Shown here: one piece after another, positions 1 through 12,600 of the stretch | Numbering within the stretch: the first letter of the stretch is position 1 | How the letters are laid out: every line of letters starts with the position of its first letter | Assembly: GCA_028565715.1 (NCBI GenBank) | Contig: JAOXYC010166660.1 | Location: 1 to 19,731 of the forward strand | Direction of reading: 5' to 3' | Source: Phoronis pallida | Lineage: Eukaryota > Phoronida > Phoronidae | DNA length: 19,731 bases | Notes under the pieces: generated by a model | The model's database searches: none | The model's input: the letters and a program-made list of their open reading frames with translations, nothing else | Told to the model about the DNA's origin: nothing | Made by a program: the position numbers and the translations under genes

Positions 1-1815
1 AGTCAAGACATTGGGACGTACAAATCGAGTCCTTCGATAAGTCCGTCGTACAAACCCGTGTCCTCAGGTTACCTTGGCTTCAGACGTCTTCCCATGCAAG
101 CAAAATCAGAAAAGATTCAACGCAAGGTGGATAGCCGATCGCCCTCAATTGCCTCGGGGAGTAAAGGGTTGGTATCGAACGAATCGTCTAACCTCCCTAA
201 GATCAAAGACTCATCAGGACAGACAGGGATTGTTAAACAAATCAAAACACGTAAACGCATTCCCGAAACAATTGATGACAGAAGGGAACTGACCGCGATG
301 AGTGGTTCTTTGACTATGATAAGTGGCAAGTCGCGGCGGGGGTCAGATAAATTGAAAAAACGCAGACGAAGAAGCAAGGACCAGGCAACAGAGAGTACAA
401 CTGGAGCGCGGGACTCAGAAAGTAATCATAAAGATTCTGAAATCAAATCAAAGCCAGAAACAAGGAGCAAAATTAGGGCTAAAAGCAGCACAAGAACTAC
501 TGTCGAGTCCACTACATGTGAGTATGAACCAGAAACAAAGGATCGCAAAAGAAGCAAAGGCAAGAATCGTGGCACGAATGATTCTATTGAATTCGGTCAA
601 CATAGTGAATATGATTTAAAACTGGAAGAGCGAAAATATCGCAGAAGACGAAAGAGCAGGACAAAGGCTACAACCGAGTCCACAGAGGTTGATTCAGAGC
701 CAACGCGCAAGGAGATAAAGCAACGCAAAACAAGCAAGGGTGAAGTTTTAGGAATAAAAGAATCTATCGACTCCGGTCTAAAGATTGAAAATGATTCAAA
801 ATTGAAAGAACGGAAAAGTCGCAGAAGACGAAAAAGTAGGGCAAAAGCAACAGCCGGATCCACGGAAGATTCTTCTGTACTGGATGATGACGATACGATG
901 ACACTTGCAGACGAAATTTCAGCCGCCATTAATGAAACTGAAAGTGGGACAGAGAGAATGAAGCATCATAGACAGAGTATTCGTAATATCACAATATCAG
1001 CTCCATCAATAACATCTATTGTACAAGGTGCAGCGGAACAGCAAGCAGAATTCATGAAATATCGCAAACAACGAACAGACAAGAGGAAAGCTTCCAAGGA
1101 CACAGAATCCGATTCGCCTGTGCCGGAAACAGAAAATGTACACAACAATCGAATTGAACCTGTTGCGCATGTACCAATGGCAATGCATAACGTCCATGTT
1201 GCAAATTGGCAATTCAAGCCTAAAACAGAAAACGTGCATAAAAAGCGAGTTGATCCCGTTTCGCATGTGCCAATGCACAATGTCAAAGTTGACTATGGGC
1301 CGCTCAAGCCGAAAACAGAAATTGTAAATGAAAAGCCAACTTCACTCATCAATGTTGAAGTTGAGCATGTCAGGCCAAAAATTGAAAACGAGCATAAAAA
1401 ACGAATTGAACCCGTTGCTTATGTGCCCATGCACAATGTCAAAGTTGACTACCGGCCGCTCAAGCCGAAAACAGAAATTGTACATGAAAAGCCAACTGAA
1501 CCGATCGCACCGGTGACAAAACACGAGGTCAAAAATGAAAATGAGCCATTCAGGAAGAAGAAAGAATATGTTCGCGAACAAACAGATGAATTCGCTCACA
1601 AGTTCACAGAAAATGTTCACAAAAAACGAGTTGAACCTGTTGCCTATATGCCAATTAACAAGGTAAAAGTTAACGATGTCAAAGTTGACTATGGGCCGCT
1701 CAAGCCGAAAACAGAAATTGTACATGAAAAGTCGCCTGAACCCGGGGCACCTAAGCCAATACACGAGGTCAAAGTTGACTATGAGCCATTCAAGCCATAT
1801 AAACATTCCAAGTGA
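1..1815 (+). CDS. Basic, repeat-rich hypothetical protein, 5'-truncated by the window edge
   Basis: I do not recognise this gene. The frame is open from base 1 to a TGA at 1813-1815 (604 codons in view) with no start codon forced inside the window, so its beginning lies upstream. The protein is hydrophilic, very rich in Lys, Arg, Glu, Ser and Thr, nearly free of Cys and Trp, and has no signal peptide or membrane segment, so it is probably disordered. Two repeat zones are visible. Residues about 115-290 carry 60-residue units with a basic core like RRRRKSR followed by a KAT-EST motif. Residues about 375-600 carry units with the motifs ENVHKKR, EPVAYVPMHNVKVDY and PLKPKTEIVHEK. A short acidic DDDD stretch lies between the zones. 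The basic cores could be nuclear-localisation or nucleic-acid-binding segments, or the protein could be cytoskeletal; both are guesses. The long uninterrupted frame and in-frame repeats support real coding. Confidence 0.75.
   Translation, partial: SQDIGTYKSSPSISPSYKPVSSGYLGFRRLPMQAKSEKIQRKVDSRSPSIASGSKGLVSNESSNLPKIKDSSGQTGIVKQIKTRKRIPETIDDRRELTAMSGSLTMISGKSRRGSDKLKKRRRRSKDQATESTTGARDSESNHKDSEIKSKPETRSKIRAKSSTRTTVESTTCEYEPETKDRKRSKGKNRGTNDSIEFGQHSEYDLKLEERKYRRRRKSRTKATTESTEVDSEPTRKEIKQRKTSKGEVLGIKESIDSGLKIENDSKLKERKSRRRRKSRAKATAGSTEDSSVLDDDDTMTLADEISAAINETESGTERMKHHRQSIRNITISAPSITSIVQGAAEQQAEFMKYRKQRTDKRKASKDTESDSPVPETENVHNNRIEPVAHVPMAMHNVHVANWQFKPKTENVHKKRVDPVSHVPMHNVKVDYGPLKPKTEIVNEKPTSLINVEVEHVRPKIENEHKKRIEPVAYVPMHNVKVDYRPLKPKTEIVHEKPTEPIAPVTKHEVKNENEPFRKKKEYVREQTDEFAHKFTENVHKKRVEPVAYMPINKVKVNDVKVDYGPLKPKTEIVHEKSPEPGAPKPIHEVKVDYEPFKPYKHSK
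445..870 (+). repeat. In-frame 180-bp coding repeats (basic KRRRRKSR-KAT-EST units)
   Basis: Near-identical stretches encoding the RRRRKSR core start at 631 and 811, exactly 180 bp (60 codons) apart. A more diverged unit precedes them at about 455-630. The period is a multiple of three, so the frame is kept and the protein grows by whole units. Confidence 0.7.
1120..1800 (+). repeat. In-frame coding repeats (VKVDY-PLKPKTEIVHEK units)
   Basis: The segment encoding VKVDY begins AAAGTTGACTA and recurs at 1285, 1441, 1681 and 1771. Spacings of 156, 240 and 90 bp are all multiples of three. Related KTENVHKKR and EPVAY-P segments lie between the copies. Units vary in length and order, as expected of a coding tandem array shaped by unequal exchange. 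Confidence 0.7.
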
Positions 1816-2534
1816 AGTCTGTGTGGCTGAGCTTACAAAATATGAACATTTCCTGCCTGCGAATGTATTATGGTCACAAACGGAATTCAACCCAGGTGTC
1901 CGGATTTAACTCAGTGATTATAGGGAGTCTTTTGAAACACGGAAATGCGTATTTGTTGCAGTCCAAATATCAAACGAACTTATTCCTATACTAATTTATT
2001 ATTTACAGGCCGCCCTCCACTGTTACAGGGAACTTGGATGTGTCTTTTAATGAATATCGAAATACATTTGCTATATTGTCGGATGATCTCATGTTAAAGT
2101 TACAAAGCTACGCTAATTGATCAAAAAGTTCTGTGTAGATAATCTTATTAATCTCATCTTACCTATACTTACATAGGCCTACTGGCAGAAATGTGTCTAG
2201 CGCGTGGGCACAGTATTGCCAGCTTTTTGACGCTCTTTAGCCGCTCTCTTGCTGAATAATGTTCTTCATTGTTGACGTTGTTACGCCCCTTTTTTACTCT
2301 GTCTGTTTTTCTTTGCAATTTATTGTATTTGCATCGGTTTTGTCAGATTTGTCTAATGTTCTAACATAAAATAAACTTCTAATACTGATAATCCAAGTTG
2401 GTTTGAAAATTCAGCAACATTGTGCGCGTATACGAAATAATTCCGAGTCCCACTCGTTGGCAACTAAAAACTGTCCAATTGTGGTCACGAATGGATAAAT
2501 AAAAGTAAAACATTCTTATCGCGATTCTACATTT
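1816..2534 (+). other. 3' UTR and intergenic sequence of the basic-protein gene
   Basis: This AT-rich stretch follows the TGA at 1815. The first strong AATAAA is at 2370-2375, which would give a 3' UTR of roughly 570 bases. I see no other coding frame or structured element before the repeat array at 2535. Confidence 0.5.
2370..2375 (+). terminator. Probable polyadenylation signal AATAAA
   Basis: A canonical AATAAA hexamer lies in AT-rich sequence about 555 bases past the stop codon of the upstream plus-strand gene. No earlier canonical hexamer was seen. Confidence 0.45.
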
Positions 2535-2671
2535 GCGAGGGTAACGCTTCGAGCTCGGTTGCAGAGACAAGTAGTAGTGAGTTGGTCATTTATTTAAATG
2601 ACAAAAAAAATAAGACAATGGTTATTTTACAATCTCTGCAAGATGGGAACCAAAAAACCGCACTTAACAAA
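2535..2671 (+). repeat. Interspersed repeat A, copy 1
   Basis: Starts GCGAGGGTAACGCTTCGAGC. It shares with copies 2 and 3 the landmarks GAGCTCGGTTG, ATTTAAATGACAAAAA, AATAAGACA, an AAGATGGG block and CAAAAAACCGC. No protein is encoded. The family is not one I recognise. Confidence 0.75.
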
Positions 2672-2680
2672 TAACAAGGA

Positions 2681-2729
2681 CTAACAGGTAACGAACTAGA
2701 ATGTTAATAAGAGGGGAAAGGGTGGGTGG
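2681..2729 (+). repeat. Repeat D, copy 1
   Basis: CTAACAGGTAACGAACTAGA through GAGGGGAAAGGGTGGGTGG. It recurs at 3230-3294 with small indels and always sits between copies of repeat A, so A+D probably form one tandem unit of about 220 bp. Confidence 0.7.
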
Positions 2730-2755
2730 AAAACAGCGGATAAATTTGTCCAGTT

Positions 2756-2883
2756 CCGAGCTCGGTTGCAGAGATTAGATTGTAGTGTGTTGAAGTCATT
2801 TACTTAAATGACAAAAAGAATAAGACAGTGGTTATTTCACAATGTCTTAAAGATGGGCACCAAAAACCGCCCTTAACAAATAA
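2756..2883 (+). repeat. Interspersed repeat A, copy 2
   Basis: Begins CCGAGCTCGGTTGCAGAGA and ends at the CCGCCCTTAACAAATAAA block. It lacks the GCGAGGGTAACGCTT lead seen in copies 1 and 3. Confidence 0.75.
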
Positions 2884-2907
2884 ATAAAAGCGCTCAATAG
2901 AGCGAGA

Positions 2908-3223
2908 ACTTGAAGAAATTCGGAAACAAAAAAATGAAAAGAAAAACAAATCATAATTCTGATAGAGCTTGGAAAGATGTACTTGGCGTAACTTGCATAC
3001 TAATTTTCAGAATCCTAAGTCAAAAATTGACTGAGATATGGCTGAAAAATGATTAAAGAAAAACAAAATTTTGAATTCGATTTTGACGAAAAACAAAAGG
3101 GCCCGAGCCATTACAAACCGCATGTTCTGAGTGAATTTCAAGTCTATCGAACGTAAATATTACGCCCTGAATCTTGCGCACAAACAAAAAAAAAATTAAG
3201 AAATTTTACAAATTTCTTCAAGT
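2908..3223. mobile_element. 316-bp insert with 13-bp perfect terminal inverted repeats
   Basis: ACTTGAAGAAATT at 2908-2920 is the exact reverse complement of AATTTCTTCAAGT at 3211-3223. The segment interrupts the A-D repeat alternation exactly where D copy 2 would be expected, which suggests insertion of a short non-autonomous DNA element (MITE-like). It is AT-rich and codes for nothing. I see no convincing target-site duplication, which weakens the call. Confidence 0.45.
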
Positions 3224-3229
3224 AAAAAA

Positions 3230-3294
3230 CTAACAGGTGGCAAACTAGAATGTCAAGTTAATAAGAGGGGAAAGGGTGGGTGGGAAACAAAATG
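3230..3294 (+). repeat. Repeat D, copy 2
   Basis: Starts CTAACAGGTGGCAAACTAGA and ends in GGGGAAAGGGTGGGTGGG. It matches repeat D copy 1 apart from a few-base insertion (TCAAGT). Confidence 0.7.
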
Positions 3295-3334
3295 AAAGTA
3301 AGTCGGTTAAGGACGTCATATTATCTATACGCAA

Positions 3335-3348
3335 GGGACTATAGTCCC
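3335..3348. repeat. 14-bp perfect palindrome
   Basis: GGGACTATAGTCCC abuts the start of repeat A copy 3. It may be a hairpin or the relic of an element end. No function can be assigned. Confidence 0.5.
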
Positions 3349-3482
3349 GCGAGGGTAACGCTTCGAGCTCGGTTGTAGAAATATTGTAGTGAGTTGAAAA
3401 AGGTCAGTTATTTAAATGACAAAAAGAATAAGACAATGGTAATTTTACTATCTCTGCAAGATGGGCACCAAAAAACCGCCAC
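3349..3482 (+). repeat. Interspersed repeat A, copy 3
   Basis: Begins GCGAGGGTAACGCTTCGAGC like copy 1 and keeps the ATTTAAATGACAAAAAG, AATAAGACAATGG and AAGATGGGCACCAAAAAACC landmarks. Confidence 0.75.
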
Positions 3483-3825
3483 AATGACAGTATGCATATA
3501 CTGGAATCAGCCCATCCGAATTATACAGATAAAATCAAATAAATCTCAGAATATTGCTGCATTTTCGTTAAGACTTGTTTAAAAGAGGAAATGCTCCCAA
3601 TCTACAATAATGATAATCCGCAAAATAAAGAGATAATAAACATTTTTAAAGAAACCGATCAAATTTAATAATCATAGACTCAAATTTAATGGATAACCGG
3701 GGGTATCATAATTTCAATTACAGAGACATTTTACCAACAAGAATTTTTGAAGGGGGGGCGGGTGCAGATATTGGATCGGACTGTTTTTATGCAATTCACT
3801 TGGTCTTTTAAGAATTGAAACTTAA

Positions 3826-3891
3826 ACCACTGAATCATTACAATTACTCGGCTTTTACACCACTGAATCATTACAATTACTCGGCCTTTAC
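3826..3891. repeat. 33-bp tandem duplication
   Basis: Two head-to-tail copies (3826-3858 and 3859-3891) of a unit starting ACCACTGAATCATTACAATT differ at one position. They lie about 240 bp upstream of the cathepsin start codon, in its probable promoter region. Confidence 0.8.
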
Positions 3892-4132
3892 GGGTAGGAG
3901 TTATTGTAATATATTCATTCAATCTTCCCATTTTTGCGCCTGTACCCAGCTAAGCGCTTATCTTGATGACACTGTTTAACCTATCTATACCAACAATTAA
4001 AGCTAGTACAATATTATCATTGGTTACTGATTCCTGATTGCAAATCAATGTAATCTATACCCCATGATCTATTACAACCATGGTTTATTTGCCCTTGAAA
4101 CCCACCATAGCGTAAAACACTTCACATCAGTA
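3892..4132 (+). promoter_or_regulatory. Presumed promoter and 5' UTR of the cathepsin gene
   Basis: This AT-rich region leads into exon 1. I could not pick out a convincing TATA box or initiator, and the transcription start is unknown. An in-frame ATG at 4064 would add 23 polar residues in front of the signal peptide, so the ATG at 4133 is preferred. Confidence 0.3.
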
Positions 4133-9031
<4,899 letters not shown>

Positions 9032-9108
9032 CCAACTAAACCAGAGCTCAAGATCATCTTCTCAACTGTTTGGAAAACACAAAATAATATGATCATATGA
9101 TACATCGG

Positions 9109-9114
9109 TTTATT
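9109..9114 (-). terminator. Probable MED27 polyadenylation signal AATAAA
   Basis: TTTATT on the plus strand reads AATAAA on the minus strand, about 415 bases past the MED27 stop. I saw no other canonical hexamer between 9032 and 9529 on that strand. Confidence 0.45.
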
Positions 9115-9120
9115 ATTAAA
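9115..9120 (+). terminator. Probable cathepsin polyadenylation signal ATTAAA
   Basis: The variant hexamer ATTAAA lies 84 bases past the cathepsin stop codon, in AT-rich sequence. Confidence 0.5.
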
Positions 9121-9528
9121 ATATAAAAGATTCTTACACCCCAAAGATATTGGTCTTTTACTTAATCCAGTCCAAAGGATCCACTATTTCACTGGCCCCC
9201 TCCCCACTGTCAAAGCTTATGTTGCCAGATAATCCAATCCAGGTATTTACCATCAGAATAAGTTTTTCTCAGACAGTTCAGGCAGACTGTTAGTTCAATT
9301 TACTATTGCCAAGATATACTGTCCAGGCGTCCAGGTATGGCCTTCGCCATTTTTACAGCACAGACATGGTTTAACCAGTTCAACAAAGAAGCTGATCGAA
9401 ACACTTCACTTAGGCAAGAACCGACAATATCTCACAGTGTTGCTTCATCTGTCATCTGCTTCTAGCGATGTTGCCTTATAAGTCATCTGTGTGTTTCGGC
9501 ATTCCATGTTTTTTAAGTATCTATCCTT

Positions 9529-9663
9529 TCACTGCCTACAGCTTTCATGATACGGTTCAACAGTCTTGAAGTCTCGCCACGTGGGGGGAAGATTGTCAAT
9601 TAGATGGCGGGAACATTTATGACAAGGAGCCGTGAATAATTTTGTATAACAATTCAACCACAT
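9529..9663 (-). CDS. MED27: MED27 exon 7 (C-terminal, Cys/His-rich)
   Basis: Acceptor CTTTTTTGCAG. Encodes MWLNCYTKLFTAPCHKCSRH, then LIDNLPPTWRDFKTVEPYHE and SCRQ-stop (residues 257-300). The CxxC and later His and Cys look like a small metal-binding module, as in family members. Confidence 0.93.
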   Translation of the reverse strand: MWLNCYTKLFTAPCHKCSRHLIDNLPPTWRDFKTVEPYHESCRQ

Positions 9664-12600
9664 CTGCAAAAAAGATGATAAAATTCAGTCACTTGCAAAT
9701 GAATAAGAACATTAATTTCAGATACTTACATACCAGAACTTGATAATGAACTCTTTTGAAAGATACTGTTTCTACTTTCTGGGACGTTTTTTTTTGCAAA
9801 ATAAACTCAGGAAAAGTTACCATTCTTCAGATTGATATGTTTTAGGAAATTAAGGTAAATTTTATAATTATTCAACCAATGTTTGTTTTTGTAATTCGTA
9901 GAAGAAAAGACAACTGGAACTCCTGCCAGGAAATGATACTGTGTTGTCTGAATGAATGCTGTGTGCAACAAATTGATCATTACTTAAACGTTTTACATTG
10001 CTACTTACAAATGTGAAATTATCAGCAATTGGATGAGGCCAACTTAGTTGGATTGTTCGTTTCAAATTGCATCCTTACATTCATTCGAACAAATAAATAC
10101 CTAGGCTTCTATCGGAAGTCTCTATGAAGGCAGCCACTGTGACTGAAGAAATATCACGACGGCCGGGTCACCAAGAAAACTGAGATCAATTGTACCGTAT
10201 TATCACCGTGTTTTCCACAAAGATTGAAGGTAGCAACAAGGTTTGGTAAGGGGAAATGATCAAATTCTGTGAAATGCGGCTGAAACATCGCATTACAATA
10301 GTTGATAACTTTACATTCGTAAGTAGCGATGTACGAGTTTAAGAACTTACCAGGAAACTGTGTATAGCCTGGTCTGGGTGTTGGGGTAAACTAAAATGTA
10401 ACATGGCTGCCCTGGCATGGTCTGTCACCTGGTGGAGGAGATGAAAACTACATCAAAATCAAATCAATGAAATATCACAAAGTACACATCAATAACACAG
10501 AGCTGATCAAATTACAAGCAAACTCTCTCAATCAGATAACACCAAGCATTCAGGTTTCAATGAAGTCATTCATTTGGTTGTCCGCATTTGCCCAAAACAC
10601 ATCAATAACACAGAGCTGATCAAATTACAAGCAAACTCTCTCAATCAGATAACACCAAGCATTCAGGTTTCAATGAAGTCATTCATTTGGTTGTCCGCAT
10701 TTGCCCAAAATGCACCCGATGTTCTCTTCGGGTTCAAAAGTACCAAGATCCTCACAAACCATTGAATCACACATTGCAACTCACATGAATGAATGAATCT
10801 CCTCTACAGGAACAAAAACTCATGTGTGGATGAGAGTTGTTTCCATGCGGAGGATTTTTTGGCTTAAAGAAAAAAGTAACAATGGGTGATTCAGAAGCTC
10901 GGAGGTCTGATTGAATGCTCGAGAGGATTATTCTATGCTACCCTTGATGCTGTTACAACACTCCACCCACCTTGCGGAACACCTCATAAGATGATTCCTC
11001 CCACAGATCTATTTGTCCATTCTCCAGTGTAAACTCCTCCGTGTAGGCCCTGATGACTATGTGTTCTAATATGAGGCCTCGTAACACACACACAGCTTTC
11101 AGCACTCGTCCCAGTGTTATCTACATACAAGACAAGTAGTGCAATCAATATGGTTGCTAACAAGTGATGATTCAAAAGTAAAATGCAGAAAGTATAGTTT
11201 TTAAGTTGATGAATGAAAAATTCATCACAACAAATTAATACATTCTTGGAACACAAAGTCATGACGGGGCATTTTTGATCCAATAATACCACAGTGACTG
11301 AAACTCTATTTAGAATTTAGTTGTTATATCACTCCCTAGTCTGGCACTGATGTCTGTCTGGATGTGACTACAGTTAATCCAGTGGTTAGAAACGGTCATC
11401 TTCACAAACTTGAACTCTCACTAAAGCCACTTCCACGGGTACGTGCCATTCAGGATGGCTTACTTAAATTCCTTAACCCTTGTTATCACATAACTACCCC
11501 TTGTATTCGATCACGTAACACAGTCAAGTAATTTTTTCATATTAGCCGGGACATCGTCTTGGACTGAAAAATCCACATTTTTTCGCAAATTGGTGCTGTT
11601 ATGTGATAAAATGATTCTCAAATTCATGGGAAATACAACCTTTTATTGGATTCGATTTTGAAAAATCATAGAATTCGCCAGAGGCTCGTTGTATGATTTT
11701 TCAAAATCTCATCCAATAAAAGTTTGTATTCTTCCCATTCATTGTAAGAATCACATTTTTATTCAACATGATAAACTTTTACAATTTACCTGAAGAACAG
11801 CCTGTATACCAAGAGGTCGGACAAGTGTCAGATTCATCTCAGGAAACTTGGGTCGTATTGTGTCGAGAAGACGATCTACTATTCTGTAAGCACGAGGCAA
11901 ATTTACACATATTTACAAAATAAGTTAAAGTGATTATGCATCAATTGACAAATGAATCCAAAATCTCATCACAATGCTTGGGTTTAAAGAATACATTGGT
12001 TAGCCAATAGCATTGTGCGTTGGACTATAATTTGTTTTCACATATAGTTCCATTCAAATATTGCAGATTTGGTCGCAAAACTCTTCTGTCGGTTTGGGCA
12101 GTCCTTGCGGCCCCATGGACTGCCCATACCGACAGAAGAGTTTTGCGACCACATCTGCAATATTTGTAAATTAAAATAAATATCAATGTCTGCCCGGCAC
12201 TTGTAATTATCACTGATGTTTGTAGTATTGTGCAGGGTCAATTTAGAGGTATCGGGGCAAAGTTTCTTATACATTTGAGACATAATTCATTAAAAGTATG
12301 ACCTTTTTTATCTAAACACAGTCTTGTCACAAGACTGTCTTTAGATCGTGTAAGAAGAATAAAATAAAGATTGCCAATGTCATCGTGTACTTTTAATGAA
12401 TTCTGTCTCAAGGAAGACTTGCTGCCTGTATTTACCAAGTAATACAATCGATTTGAACATAAAAATTATGCAACTCACTCTGGTTGGACTGAATGTATTT
12501 GTGGCTTCGATCGAGCTCGTTTATTGGCTGCGAATGATGTAAAGGGTGACCTCTTCAGGGCGTTACCAGACAGTAATGATGCAGCTACACTAGCATGACT

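Larger units (their letters stand above)
9032..9528. other. Intergenic region between converging genes
   Basis: This 497-bp stretch separates the stop codons of the cathepsin (+) and MED27 (-). It must hold both 3' UTRs. The only hexamers noticed are at 9109-9120. I see no other gene. Confidence 0.6.
11884..12478 (-). other. MED27 intron 3, with two inverted repeats
   Basis: Donor GTGAGT, acceptor GTGCTTACAG. It contains the near-perfect foldback at 12055-12166 and the nested one at 12275-12411, together about 40 percent of its length. Confidence 0.65.

Noticed and set aside
1342-1890. 182-codon minus-strand open frame with Phe/Trp-rich sequence
   Set aside because: It is the reverse shadow of the repeat-coding region on the plus strand, with the same repeat period.
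4064-4132. Upstream in-frame ATG that would extend the cathepsin N-terminus by 23 residues
   Set aside because: The added residues are polar and would bury the hydrophobic signal peptide. The ATG at 4133 places the leader at the N-terminus and gives the expected family length.
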